Assembly (NCBI RefSeq): GCF_000194155.1 | Contig: NZ_GL877878.1 | Span: forward strand, 3,317,557 to 3,381,556 | From: Saccharopolyspora spinosa NRRL 18395 | GTDB taxonomy: Bacteria; Actinomycetota; Actinomycetes; Mycobacteriales; Pseudonocardiaceae | Direction of reading: 5' to 3' | DNA: 64,000 nt | Part shown: positions 18,731 to 27,979 of the stretch, in pieces | Position numbering within the stretch: the stretch's first letter is position 1 | How the letters are laid out: the number at the start of each line of letters is the position of its first letter | Notes under the pieces: generated by a model | Seen by the model: the letters and a program-made list of their open reading frames with translations, nothing else | What the model was told of the DNA's origin: nothing | Databases searched by the model: none | Program-made: the position numbers and the translations under genes

Positions 18731-19554
18731 AATCAAAGAATAACCAATGCCCACTATGGAATTCCTGTTGCGAGGCACGCATCTCCCGGCGTGAGAATTA
18801 GATTACGCCGCCGGCTTGTCATCTATCCGCAGGCACCCGGGAAACCGGGTACGCCGCACGGCCTGGCGGCAACACCAGCTCGATGCGCTTTCCGCGGATC
18901 GTCCGGCGCAAGACCTTCGACCATCACGCGACGATATGGAAGTCGTTGACTGACAACGACATCCGCGTACCGGTTCAGGGTAAATCGCGGTGCCCGATGC
19001 TGTTGGTTGGCGGGCACGCCATACCCCCACTCCGAGAAGCCCGTCGCAGCATGTAACCACCCGAATGGGTTGATCTTTCATGCTTCTGCCGAGGCAAGGG
19101 CTGCCGCCTCTTGCTCTAGGGTCGCACTGTGCCATCGAACGCCCTGAGTGTTGCGGCCTTACCCCGCAGAAGGACTGCACCACACCCGAGTACGAAACGG
19201 CTCCCGACACTCTGCTTGTCGCACCCATCACTGTCATTCCGGGTCGCGACTCCCCTTAAGCGGCATGTGTCGGCTCTCGCGAAGTCAATTCCTGCGGCCA
19301 TTTCGCGACCGCATGCGATCTTCACGCCACCGTTGCCATGAGGCACCGGATGCGGACGGTGGTGGTGGTGTCTCCCCGCAGTTCCTATGTAGGCAAACCG
19401 GCACTGCACAGGGCTGGTGTCGGCGCTTTGAGCCGTACCCGTGAGTGTTGCTCAGCTTGCAGGGAGCAAGTCCCGACAAGCTGATTGTTCATTCCTGAAG
19501 TGCAGCACGCGTCCGCGCGTGCGCCTGAACCAGATTCGAGCGGAGGCGCCTTCC
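18731..19554. other. Gene-poor stretch upstream of the urease operon
   Basis: No frame in this interval has coding character that I can support; the open frames are short and unlike any family I recognise. Composition is less G/C-biased than the neighbouring genes. The last 100 bases contain the ureA leader hairpin and ribosome binding site. A promoter for ureABCFGD must lie here or just upstream, but I see no convincing -35/-10 pair. Confidence 0.5.
19452..19484 (+). promoter_or_regulatory. Stem-loop in the ureA leader
   Basis: An 8-bp outer stem (TCAGCTTG 19452-19459, CAAGCTGA 19477-19484) encloses a second 4-bp stem (GGGA 19462-19465, TCCC 19471-19474) and a 5-base loop. It ends about 70 bases before the ureA ATG, in a position suited to an attenuator or an mRNA-stability element. 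No U-run follows, so a classical terminator is unlikely. Confidence 0.45.
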
Positions 19555-19878
19555 ATGCGTTTGTCCCCGAGAGATCGTGAAATGTTGCTGGTGCATGTTG
19601 CCGCCGACCTTGCCCGCACGCGGCGTTCCCAAGGGGTTCAGCTCAACTATCCCGAGGCGATGGCGATCATCACTGCTTACATTCTGGAAGAAGCCCGGGC
19701 CGGCCGTCAGGACGTTCCGCAACTCATGGACAGCGCAACCAAGGTGGTACGGCACAGCGAATGCATGGAAGGGGTGCCCGAAATGATGCGTGACCTCGCC
19801 GTCGAAGCGACATTCCCGGATGGCACCAAGATGGTCGTGCTGCAAAAGCCGATCCAGCAGGACGAGGTGGCGGTGTGA
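19555..19878 (+). CDS. ureA: Urease subunit gamma (UreA)
   Basis: UreA is the small structural subunit of urease, which hydrolyses urea to ammonia and carbamate in the cytoplasm. The 107-residue product has the family pattern LSPRDREMLLVHVA, LNYPEAMAIITAYI and VVRHSECMEGVPEM, and ends with FPDGTKMVVLQKPI. I start it at ATG 19555 because GGAGG at 19542-19546 sits 8 bases before it and homology begins there. An upstream in-frame start at 19441 would add 38 unrelated residues. The stop overlaps the ureB GTG by 4 bases, so the two are translationally coupled. Confidence 0.95.
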   Translation: MRLSPRDREMLLVHVAADLARTRRSQGVQLNYPEAMAIITAYILEEARAGRQDVPQLMDSATKVVRHSECMEGVPEMMRDLAVEATFPDGTKMVVLQKPIQQDEVAV

Positions 19879-20432
19879 GCATGGTTCCCGGCCAAGTGAT
19901 CCCCGGTGACGAGCCCGTTTCCTTCAACGACGAACCCGTCCCGCCGCCGCCCCTGCCGGAGGGTATGCCGTGGCGGCGCACGGTGTGGGTCAAGAACTTC
20001 GCAACCCGCGCCATTCAGGTAGGGTCGCACTTCCACTTCTACGAGGCCAACTCCGGTTACGCCAACACCGAGTCCGACGCCTCGGCGAACGTCGGGCCAG
20101 CGGTGACCGGGCCAGACGGTCTCGCGGTTCTTGCTGGCGCAGACGGGGATCCGGTCAGCGAGGAAGAAAAACGGAAACTGACCGTCGGATACCGGCTCGA
20201 TATCCGGGCGGGGACGGCGTGGCGGTTCGAACCGGGATGTACCTATGAGGTGCCCCTCGTAGCGCTCGCCGGGGACGGGACGGTAACCGGGCTGAGCACG
20301 CGAGGAAACCTCAAGAACTGGGTCTGGTACCCGGAGCAGGGGCAAGACTCGGACGACGTCGAAACCTCTCAGTCGGCTTCGGTTGGTCAGGAGCCCGTGC
20401 GCGGTTCGGACACTGCCAGGGGAGACGCGTGA
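19875..20432 (+). CDS. ureB: Urease subunit beta (UreB), extended
   Basis: The second structural subunit of urease. Recognisable beta-subunit segments are MVPGQVIPGD, TRAIQVGSHFHFYEAN and YRLDIRAGTAWRFEPG. At 185 residues it is much longer than the usual 100-130. About 30 extra residues lie between HFYEAN and YRLDI, there is an extra segment between PGD and the barrel, and an acidic/Ser-rich tail follows NWVWYPEQ. The GTG start overlaps ureA (GTGA) and the stop overlaps ureC (GTGA). The extensions match those in the catalytic subunit and suggest a divergent urease lineage. Confidence 0.93.
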   Translation: MSMVPGQVIPGDEPVSFNDEPVPPPPLPEGMPWRRTVWVKNFATRAIQVGSHFHFYEANSGYANTESDASANVGPAVTGPDGLAVLAGADGDPVSEEEKRKLTVGYRLDIRAGTAWRFEPGCTYEVPLVALAGDGTVTGLSTRGNLKNWVWYPEQGQDSDDVETSQSASVGQEPVRGSDTARGDA

Positions 20433-22360
20433 TGAGTGCGGAAACCGGGCGTGATTCGCGGGAGTTTCCCGCCTCCCTGAAGCGGCTGCACGGGACGGAT
20501 CAACCCGTCCCGCTCGCGACCACGGTCAGGACGATTGACCGGCAAGTCTACTGCGAGAGCTTCGGCCCCACGAAGGGCGACCAAGTCCGGCTGGCCGACA
20601 CCGACATCTGCATCGAGGTTGAGGAGGACTACAGCCGGGGCCAGCACGGCAGCGGCAACGAGGTGGTGTTCGGTGGCGGCAAAGTCATCCGCGAGTCGAT
20701 GGGCCAAGCCTCCTCGTCCCGTGAGCGCGGCACCCCGGACACGGTCATCACCGGCGCGCTGATCCTGGACTGGTGGGGCATCGTCAAGGCGGACGTGGCG
20801 CTGCGGGACGGCAAGATTTACGCCATCGGAAAAGCAGGCAATCCCCAGTGCATGAGCGATGTGCGGGCCGCAGACCTTCCGGTCAGTACCCACACGAATG
20901 ACCCGGTGAACGATCTCGTGATCGGCCCGGAGACCGAGATCATCGCCGGCAACGGAAAGATCCTCACGGCCGGAGCGATCGACACGCACGTGCACTTCCT
21001 GCTGCCTGAGCTGGCCGCGCACGCGCTCAACGGTGGTATCACCACCTGCGTTGGTGGCGGCACGGGAATGGCCACCGGCAGTCTGGCAACGACCGCAACC
21101 CCTGGTGCCTGGAACATCCAACAGGCGATCAAGGCGATGGACACCGTGCCGCTCAATATCGGCCTGCACGGGAAAGGCAGCGCAGGCGGCGGCCAACAAG
21201 CGTGGAAGGCGCTGGAAAGCCAAGCCAAGGCGGGTGCCTGCGGCCTGAAGATCCACGAAGACTGGGGGGCGACCCCGGTAGCTCTCAGAGACGCGCTCGC
21301 CGCAGCGAACGAGTTCGGACTGCAGGTGTCACTGCATTCCGACACCCTCAACGAGGCCGGGTTCTACGAAAGCACAGCGCAGGTCATCAGAAACAGTGGA
21401 CGCAGCATTCACAGCTTTCATACCGAGGGATCCGGCGGCGGACACGCTCCCGATATCCTGCAGTTGGCATCGATGGACAAAGTGCTTCCGGCATCGACGA
21501 ATCCGACCCTGCCATTGACGAGGAACACCGCCGCCGAGGCCAAGTGGATGGTGATCCTTGCGCACCATCTGAACTCGCGAGACCCAAACGACATCGCCTT
21601 TGCCGAAAGCCGGGTCCGGCGGCACACCATCTTCGCGGAAAACGTGCTGCACGATCTCGGAGCGCTGTCCATCACCAGTTCCGACGCGCTGGCTATGGGA
21701 CGTGTCGGGGAACTGGTGATGCGCACCTGGCAGACGGCTCACGTGATGAAGCAGTACTGGGCCGACACGATGCAGGGGCAATTCCCGGACCGGGATCAGG
21801 CTGGCGACATGGACATGCGCCACGACAACGAGCGTGCCAAGCGCTACATCGCCAAGTACACCATCAATCCGGCCATCGCCCAAGGCATGGACGACGACAT
21901 CGGGTCCATTGAGGTCGGCAAGTACGCGGATCTGGTGCTGTGGGATCCGCGGTTTTTCGGAGTCCGCGCCGAGATGGTGTTGCAGGCCGGAGTTCAGGTC
22001 TGGGCAGTGTGTGGTGACCCGAACGCATCCGTGTCACAGCCGGAGCCCTTCTGGGGACGCACCAACTGGGGCAGCTCGGGCAAGGCGGTGACCTCGTGCA
22101 CGCGCGTTTTCGTGTCTCCGGTGGCGGAATCCAGCAAAGCCACCCTCCGAACCGAAACGCCGTGGGTGCCGATCAAACCAACGGGTGAACTGAACAAGAA
22201 GAACATGAAGAAAAACGCTGCCCTGCCCACGATTCACGTCGGGAACAAGCAGGAGAACACCGAGGACTCCTACATCGTGACCATCGACGACCAGGAGTAT
22301 CCGGCGCCAGCAACACCACCGAAACATATTCCGATGACGCAACGGTACTCCCTGTTCTAG
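20429..22360 (+). CDS. ureC: Urease subunit alpha (UreC), catalytic, divergent
   Basis: The nickel-binding catalytic subunit. Expected nickel ligands are all present: H187 and H189 (IDTHVHF), the carbamylated lysine K274 and H276 (GLKIHEDW), H303 (SLHSDTLNE), H331 ([10 protein letters not shown]) and D419 (TSSDALAMG). The mobile-flap motif, normally MVCHHL, reads ILAHHL, so the flap Cys is Ala378 while the catalytic-base His is kept (H379). The protein is 643 residues against about 570 usually. It has an N-terminal extension, an insertion after IGKAGNPQ (about 141-160), and an insertion near the C-terminus before the conserved TQRYSLF end. GTG 20429 overlaps the ureB stop; ATG 20432 is an alternative start. 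Confidence 0.96.
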   Translation: MMSAETGRDSREFPASLKRLHGTDQPVPLATTVRTIDRQVYCESFGPTKGDQVRLADTDICIEVEEDYSRGQHGSGNEVVFGGGKVIRESMGQASSSRERGTPDTVITGALILDWWGIVKADVALRDGKIYAIGKAGNPQCMSDVRAADLPVSTHTNDPVNDLVIGPETEIIAGNGKILTAGAIDTHVHFLLPELAAHALNGGITTCVGGGTGMATGSLATTATPGAWNIQQAIKAMDTVPLNIGLHGKGSAGGGQQAWKALESQAKAGACGLKIHEDWGATPVALRDALAAANEFGLQVSLHSDTLNEAGFYESTAQVIRNSGRSIHSFHTEGSGGGHAPDILQLASMDKVLPASTNPTLPLTRNTAAEAKWMVILAHHLNSRDPNDIAFAESRVRRHTIFAENVLHDLGALSITSSDALAMGRVGELVMRTWQTAHVMKQYWADTMQGQFPDRDQAGDMDMRHDNERAKRYIAKYTINPAIAQGMDDDIGSIEVGKYADLVLWDPRFFGVRAEMVLQAGVQVWAVCGDPNASVSQPEPFWGRTNWGSSGKAVTSCTRVFVSPVAESSKATLRTETPWVPIKPTGELNKKNMKKNAALPTIHVGNKQENTEDSYIVTIDDQEYPAPATPPKHIPMTQRYSLF

Positions 22361-22370
22361 GAGCGGTCGC

Positions 22371-23030
22371 ATGCCCATCCTGCACGCAGCAGCGCTTCTG
22401 CTGGCTGATGGTCGGCTGCCTACCGGTGGCCACGCGCACTCAGGCGGAGTCGAGACGGCGGTCGCGACCGGAGTGGTGCGCACCATTGACGAACTGCGGG
22501 AGTTCTGCCGGGGCCGGCTGCACACCACCGGCAGCACTGCGGCGGGACTGGCCGCAGCCGCCGCCAGCGGCGCTGACCTTGCGCACCTGGACGCCGAGGC
22601 GGATGCCCGCACGCCTTCGCCGGCGCTGCGGTCCATCTCCCGGCGGCTTGGCCGGCAGATGCTGCGCACAGCACGGCACCTGTGGTGGTCCGAGCGGCTG
22701 GCTGCCGCCGCAAGAACGCCAGACGGTCCGCACCACCCAGTGGTCCTGGGATGCCTGTCGGCTGCGGCCGAACTCACCCCGCGCGAGGCAGCGCTGCTGG
22801 CGGCAGTCGACTCCATCACCACTCCGGCCACAGCCGCTCTCCGGCTCCTGGGCCTGGACCCGTTCCAAGTCTCCGGGGTGCTGGCGGAACTGTCGGGGGC
22901 GGCGGATGCCGTCGCCGACAACGCGGCCATGCTCGTCGCCGCCGGAACGCTGCCGTCTGGGGCCGCACCCTTGCTTGAGGTCTACGCCGAACAACACGCC
23001 ACCCTGGAGGTGCATCTCTTTGCATCGTGA
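22371..23030 (+). CDS. ureF: Urease accessory protein UreF
   Basis: UreF helps load nickel into apo-urease as part of the UreD-UreF-UreG chaperone complex. The 219-residue product has the family start [20 protein letters not shown] and the downstream helical pattern up to [13 protein letters not shown]. It begins 10 bases after ureC. Its stop overlaps the probable TTG start of ureG. Confidence 0.93.
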   Translation: MPILHAAALLLADGRLPTGGHAHSGGVETAVATGVVRTIDELREFCRGRLHTTGSTAAGLAAAAASGADLAHLDAEADARTPSPALRSISRRLGRQMLRTARHLWWSERLAAAARTPDGPHHPVVLGCLSAAAELTPREAALLAAVDSITTPATAALRLLGLDPFQVSGVLAELSGAADAVADNAAMLVAAGTLPSGAAPLLEVYAEQHATLEVHLFAS

Positions 23031-23745
23031 CGACGACCATAATCTGCACTGGGGTGGTGGAACGCTCAGCGCTTCTGTCGCGGCCCCACCGGGAGACCCA
23101 GCCGAACGAGGCCTGTGGGTGGGCATCGGCGGCCCGGTCGGAGTCGGCAAGACCGCACTGGTGGCCGCGATCTGTGAACAGCTACGGGAACGGCTGCGAC
23201 TGGGTGTCGTGACCAATGACATCTACACCACCGAGGACGCCGATTACCTCAAGAACCGGGGCGCACTCCCACCCGAACGCATCGTCGCCGTGGAGACGGG
23301 GGCGTGCCCCCACAGCGCCGTACGCGACGACATCTCCGCCAATCTGGAAGCCGCCGAACAGTTGGCAAGGAAAGCACGGGCCCAAGACGGCGAGCCCCTG
23401 GACCTGCTACTCATCGAAAGCGGCGGCGACAATCTCACCATGACCTTCAGCCGGGGGCTGGTGGACGCCTGGATCTTCGTACTCGATGTTGCCGGCGGCG
23501 ACGACGTTCCCCGCAAAGGCGGTCTGGGGGTCACCAGCGCAGACCTGCTCGTCATCAACAAGGTCGACCTGGCGCCCTACGTGGGTGCCGATCCCGCCCG
23601 CATGATCCATGACGGCCAAGCCAGAAGGGAAGGCCGCCCAACGGTCATGAACTCCCTGCAGCAGGATCCGGCTGCCTCGCACGTGGTCGACTGGATTCGG
23701 CATCTGCTGGACGGGCGGCAACCAGCCCGTTCCGGACGATCATGA
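23020..23745 (+). CDS. ureG: Urease accessory GTPase UreG
   Basis: UreG is the SIMIBI-class GTPase that couples GTP hydrolysis to nickel delivery. Motifs seen in order: P-loop [23 protein letters not shown], the nickel-binding CPH motif in [19 protein letters not shown], and the guanine-recognition [13 protein letters not shown] place the start at TTG 23020, preceded by GGAGG (23006-23010) at 9 bases. This gives 241 residues with a short His/Asp-rich N-terminus ([10 protein letters not shown]) of the kind often seen in UreG. A longer frame reaching back to 22408 only overlaps ureF. The stop overlaps the ureD ATG (ATGA). Confidence 0.93.
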   Translation: MHRDDDHNLHWGGGTLSASVAAPPGDPAERGLWVGIGGPVGVGKTALVAAICEQLRERLRLGVVTNDIYTTEDADYLKNRGALPPERIVAVETGACPHSAVRDDISANLEAAEQLARKARAQDGEPLDLLLIESGGDNLTMTFSRGLVDAWIFVLDVAGGDDVPRKGGLGVTSADLLVINKVDLAPYVGADPARMIHDGQARREGRPTVMNSLQQDPAASHVVDWIRHLLDGRQPARSGRS

Positions 23746-24554
23746 CCCGCTCCGCTGCTCCTACCGTGGGGCGAACCGGCATTCGTGCGCGGGCCCGCCT
23801 CACCGTCCGGCAGGGAAAACGGGGCCTGACCGTGCCAACCGAGATGTTCGGAGAACCCCCTTACCACCTCCAGCAGGTGGGCCGGGCCGACACCGCGCCA
23901 CTCCGGGTGCTCATGAGCGGCTCCTGCGCCGGACCGCTGGGCGGTGACCACTACACCGTCGACGTCGATGTGGGACGCGGTGCGGTCCTGGAGTTCGGCA
24001 GTGCCGCAGCCGCCATCGCGCTGCCCTCCTCCGACCAGCATCCCTCCCATATCGCAACGCAGATCCATGTCGATACCGGCGGACGTCTCCTGTGGGCACC
24101 GCAACCCACCATCTACGGCGGAGGTAGTCGTCACCACACCACCACCAGCATTGAACTCCGCGATGGCGCCAGCCTCATCTACCGGGAGACACTGGCGCTG
24201 GGCCTGCACGGCAGGCTCCCGGCCATAGCCCGCTCCCACATCAGGGTCACGCTCAACGGAAAACCGTTGTGGGACCAGGAAACTGCCCTCGGAGACGAGG
24301 TCCCCGGCAGCATGGGGCCTGCCATCACCGCTGGAGCGCAAGTCCTGCAACAAACCCTGCTCGTCCGCCCCGACCTGTGGTGGCACGGCGCCACGCATGA
24401 CGTACCAGCACAACTACTGGCCCCGGGTAGTTGCCTACTCCCGTTGGCAGGGGGCCCAGCACTGCTCATCAGCGTGCTGGCCAAGCACGTGGCGGAAGCA
24501 ACCCGAATCTCGGCCAAAGGCTTGACCCTGGCTGGGCTCACCGACACGACCTAG
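23742..24554 (+). CDS. ureD: Urease accessory protein UreD/UreH
   Basis: UreD (UreH) is the scaffold that binds apo-urease and recruits UreF and UreG. The 270-residue protein has the usual beta-rich pattern: [47 protein letters not shown] and the RSHIRVTL strand. It is the last gene of ureABCFGD. No ureE (nickel metallochaperone) is present, which is common in actinomycetes. A 276-bp gap with no recognisable gene separates it from the convergent aminotransferase gene. Confidence 0.92.
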   Translation: MTRSAAPTVGRTGIRARARLTVRQGKRGLTVPTEMFGEPPYHLQQVGRADTAPLRVLMSGSCAGPLGGDHYTVDVDVGRGAVLEFGSAAAAIALPSSDQHPSHIATQIHVDTGGRLLWAPQPTIYGGGSRHHTTTSIELRDGASLIYRETLALGLHGRLPAIARSHIRVTLNGKPLWDQETALGDEVPGSMGPAITAGAQVLQQTLLVRPDLWWHGATHDVPAQLLAPGSCLLPLAGGPALLISVLAKHVAEATRISAKGLTLAGLTDTT

Positions 24555-24830
24555 CCCCGACCGACCTCGTCGCGCCTTCGCCGACGTGCTCGACACCGCA
24601 CGGAGGGTTATTGGGAGACCACCCCCGCACCATCGCCGGTCACCACGATCGCGGGCAGCCCTGCGGGACCCTTCACCCCGGAAGTGCCTCCCTGCCCGGA
24701 AAGGATCTTCTCTCAGAGAACAATTTTCCTCTACAGGACAGGCACTTCCACCCGCTTCAGACCCGAATCACAGGCCCCGAGAGCCGGAGTGGCCGTCACG
24801 GACAACGCCAACTCCAGACTCCGAGCCGCA

Positions 24831-26042
24831 TCATTGCTCCGGTGTGCCGGTATCCCCCACATTCCGCGCACCTTCAGCGACTGCCTCAATGACGTGGCTC
24901 AGATGCTTGTCATTCATTGCTGTCGAAAGAGCAAGCAGCCCGTTGGAGCCGGCCAGCACGCCACGCTCGTAAAGGGACCACCACAGCGCCTTCGTATCTG
25001 ATGTCATGATCCGAAGTAGCGACCCGAAGCCGTTGACACGAACGCCAGCAGCTTCGAGATCGCCTCTCATGCTCTCGCCCTTGGCGTTGAGTGCAGAGAT
25101 CGCGTCCTGATCGAAAAGCCGAAGCGCGGTGAGCCCGGCGACCATTGTCACGGGGTTGGCGGAGAACGTGCCGCCCCACATGACCGCACCAGCTCTGGCA
25201 GGGTCAAATTCTCTGAGGAACCCGGCCTTGCCGCCTACGGCTCCCACGGGGAATCCGCCGCCGATGATCTTGCCGGTAGAGATCAGGTCCGGCTCAACAC
25301 CGTAGTGTTGGTGGAATCCTCCCCAACTCAATCGAAAGCTGATGACCTCGTCGATCGCCAGGAGCACGCCGTAGCGCCGCGTCAGCGCACGAAGCTCTTG
25401 CACGAACTCACGTGTCGCGGGGTTCAGCCCTGCCCTGTTCGGCATGAGGTCGATCAGGACTGCGGCGACCCTATTGCCGTGCTCTCGAAGGGCGTCCTTG
25501 AGCGCGTCCAGGTCACCCTGCGGGACCACCAGAACTGACTCTTCGACCCACTTCGGCACGCCAGCGGCCTTCGGGTCAACGACCTCGTCGCCCGTACCGT
25601 GGTAACTGCCGGCGAAACGAATGATCGTGTCGCGTTGCGTGAAGGCTCGAGCGGCACGCAACATCATGAGCACCGCTTCCGTCCCGGAGTTGCAAAAACG
25701 CCACTTCTCGACGCCGGTACGAGCGGCCAAGTATTCGGCGAAATCGACCTCATGCCGAGTCGGCAACCCGAATGCCGTTCCGCTGCGGGTAGCCGATACC
25801 GCCGCCTCAACAATCTCCTGGCGAGAAGAATGTCCATGAATCAATGAGGTGTAATTGTTGTTGCAGTCGACAAGCACATGTCCCGAAACGTCCTGAACTA
25901 GAGCACCGGAACCTGTAGCTGCATAAGGGGGGTGCGGCGGAACGTAGACCGTGGACCGGGTGATACCTCCCGGCAATACGTTCCTCGCACGTTCGGTCAG
26001 ACTGGCCGCGTCTTCTGAGTGATTTGACACCTTTGTAATCAT
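24831..26042 (-). CDS. Class III aminotransferase-fold enzyme (glutamate-1-semialdehyde aminomutase-like)
   Basis: A PLP-dependent fold-type I enzyme of 403 residues. Features are LPGGITRS near the N-terminus, NSGTEAVLMMLRAAR (phosphate-binding region), the D231 of IDEVISFR that contacts the PLP nitrogen, and the PLP lysine K258 in STGKIIGGGFPVGA. The family includes glutamate-1-semialdehyde 2,1-aminomutase, but heme-pathway HemL is normally chromosomal housekeeping, and this copy sits last in a catabolic operon. It is more likely an aminotransferase or aminomutase on the cassette's own substrate. It lies 74 bases downstream of the RidA gene. Confidence 0.88.
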   Translation of the reverse strand: MITKVSNHSEDAASLTERARNVLPGGITRSTVYVPPHPPYAATGSGALVQDVSGHVLVDCNNNYTSLIHGHSSRQEIVEAAVSATRSGTAFGLPTRHEVDFAEYLAARTGVEKWRFCNSGTEAVLMMLRAARAFTQRDTIIRFAGSYHGTGDEVVDPKAAGVPKWVEESVLVVPQGDLDALKDALREHGNRVAAVLIDLMPNRAGLNPATREFVQELRALTRRYGVLLAIDEVISFRLSWGGFHQHYGVEPDLISTGKIIGGGFPVGAVGGKAGFLREFDPARAGAVMWGGTFSANPVTMVAGLTALRLFDQDAISALNAKGESMRGDLEAAGVRVNGFGSLLRIMTSDTKALWWSLYERGVLAGSNGLLALSTAMNDKHLSHVIEAVAEGARNVGDTGTPEQ

Positions 26043-26116
26043 CTTCCATTTAACGGTAAACGAACACGAGCCAGCCTCACTGGTCGTGCGTCTCGAGAAC
26101 GATCAGGCCCGTGCCA

Positions 26117-26521
26117 TCAGCCTTGCCCGCGTCGCGCGGCAACAGCGTCGATCTCGACCGCCGCACCATCGCCGGCCAGATTGCTGACCTCGACGAGCGT
26201 GCTGGCAGCGCGAATGCCGGGCCAGCGCTCGTTTCGTAGCGCGTTGAGCACCGAACGATCTTCGATGCGGGTCACGTAGGTAGTCAACTTGATCAGCATT
26301 TCCGGGCTGGTTTCGGCGGCGGCCAAGATTGCCTCCAGCGAGTCGAAGATCGTTGCGGCTTGCGCTCGAGCGTCACCAGGGTCCTTGATCTTCCCGCGAT
26401 CATTCAGTGCAAGCAGTCCGGAAACGTAGACCAGATCGTTGACGACGACGGCGTGCGAGAAATGTCCACGCGGTGCTGGGACTCCCGGTGCGTTGATCTC
26501 CTGACGGAAGCTTCTGGACAT
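26117..26521 (-). CDS. RidA family enamine/imine deaminase
   Basis: RidA proteins hydrolyse reactive enamine/imine intermediates released by PLP enzymes. The 134-residue product has the YjgF/RidA pattern: HAVVVNDLVYVSGLLALN, AQAATIFDSLEAILAAA, and RAASTLVEVSNLAGDGAAVEIDAVA with the conserved substrate-binding Arg of the R-x(2)-S-T segment. It lies 17 bases after one aminotransferase gene and before another, consistent with clearing their by-products. Confidence 0.92.
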   Translation of the reverse strand: MSRSFRQEINAPGVPAPRGHFSHAVVVNDLVYVSGLLALNDRGKIKDPGDARAQAATIFDSLEAILAAAETSPEMLIKLTTYVTRIEDRSVLNALRNERWPGIRAASTLVEVSNLAGDGAAVEIDAVAARRGQG

Positions 26522-26538
26522 GAACTTTCACCTCTCCA

Positions 26539-27849
26539 TCAATTGCTCGCGCAGGCGGTCGATATCGCCTCCAGCGTCGACGAGAATCCCTTGACCGCAA
26601 CGTCCAGATCAGACTCGGTCCATGCGAGTGTTGGGCCGAATGTGCGGCTGCTGAGCCCCAGTCCGTGACTTGCGATGCCAAGGCAAAGCAGCTGCCACAA
26701 CGAGTGATCGGCCCGTTCGGCGGTCGCGAAGTCAACCACCTCCTCGTCGACGAAGTGAATTCCGACGCAAGGACCGTCACCGGTAACCTGCACCGGGGTT
26801 GTCAACTCGTCGGTCACTGCCCGCAGTTCGCGGCGAAGGCGATCTCCCATCTTCGCCACGCGGGCGTAGCCGTCAGCCTCTGTCACGCGCATGGCCGCGA
26901 CGGCGGCGGCGAGAGTGACTGGGTTCTGGGCGTGGGTGTTGGAAGCACTGATCGGCTGCTCGATGATGTCGGCGCGGCCGACGACTGCGGCCGTAGGAAG
27001 CCCACCACCGAGCATTTTTCCCATCACAGTGAGGTCCGGGGCCGCAAAGTCGTAGAACTCACTCGCCCCGCCGACGGCGAACCTGCACCCAGTGATTACC
27101 TCATCAAGAACGAACACGACATGGTGTTGCCTGGTCGCCGCCCTCAGTCCCGCCAGGAACTGGTCGCGCTGGTGAACGGCACCCGGGATAGTCATCATGG
27201 GTTCGGTGATCAGCGCTGCGACGGAACCCGCATGCTCGGCCAACGCTGACCTGGCTGCGTCGAGGTCGTTGAACGGGACCGTGATGACGTTGTCCTGAGC
27301 TGTCGACGCCGTTCCCGCTTTGGAAGACTGGGCACCTAGCAGAGCATCGTGCTGGCCGTGGAATCCACCCGCCATCCGGATTACTTTTTGCTTCCCGGTA
27401 AAGGAGCGTGCGAGCCGGAGCGCGTAGGTGTTGGCTTCCGATCCGGAAGGGGCGAAGATGACCCGTTCTGCGCCGGGTACCCGCTCGCACAGCAGTTCCG
27501 CGAACTCATCACGGATGAGCGAAGGGTGCATCGCCCCGCCGGGCGCACCGAGCTTCGCCATAGCTTCCTGCACCGTCGCGGAAACCGTTGGGTTACCACG
27601 TCCCAGGAAGGCCGCGTTCCAGCCGGCGTTGCAGTCCAGGAAGTCGTTGCCGTCCAGGTCGGTAAAGTGGGATCCCGCACCACGTTCGATGTACACCGGG
27701 TAAGGCATTCCAGAGTTGAAACGGGCTCGCTGCCCTTTTGCAACAAACTTTTCCGCCGCTTCGTTTGCCTTGCGAGAACGGGCCGTTCGTCGATAGTACG
27801 TATCGCGCCACACTTCGTCGAGCGCGCGCAATGGGTTTGGGCTGGCCAT
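26539..27849 (-). CDS. Class III aminotransferase-fold enzyme, second paralogue
   Basis: A 436-residue PLP enzyme with SGSEANTYALRLAR, D249 in LDEVITGCRF, and the PLP lysine K278 in VMGKMLGGGLPTAAVVG. It is a distant paralogue of the gene two positions downstream (24,831-26,042). The N-terminal 45 residues are longer than in glutamate-1-semialdehyde aminomutase. Two different enzymes of the same fold in one operon suggest successive amino-transfer or amino-migration steps, or processing of two isomers. The substrate cannot be read from the sequence. Confidence 0.88.
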   Translation of the reverse strand: MASPNPLRALDEVWRDTYYRRTARSRKANEAAEKFVAKGQRARFNSGMPYPVYIERGAGSHFTDLDGNDFLDCNAGWNAAFLGRGNPTVSATVQEAMAKLGAPGGAMHPSLIRDEFAELLCERVPGAERVIFAPSGSEANTYALRLARSFTGKQKVIRMAGGFHGQHDALLGAQSSKAGTASTAQDNVITVPFNDLDAARSALAEHAGSVAALITEPMMTIPGAVHQRDQFLAGLRAATRQHHVVFVLDEVITGCRFAVGGASEFYDFAAPDLTVMGKMLGGGLPTAAVVGRADIIEQPISASNTHAQNPVTLAAAVAAMRVTEADGYARVAKMGDRLRRELRAVTDELTTPVQVTGDGPCVGIHFVDEEVVDFATAERADHSLWQLLCLGIASHGLGLSSRTFGPTLAWTESDLDVAVKGFSSTLEAISTACASN

Positions 27850-27979
27850 GTGCTAGTCCTTGTGAATCGATCTGATCATTGGCGGTCGTCGATGGTTTGG
27901 GTCGATCGCCAACACGGGTCTGTTCGGCCGAACCGCAGAATCATTGCCTGGGCAGACTTGTTCGGGCATCAGCACAGTG

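Noticed and set aside
23018-23019. A long forward frame beginning near 22408 that includes ureG
   Set aside because: Its first 200 residues are an out-of-frame reading of ureF; UreG homology begins only after the TTG at 23020.
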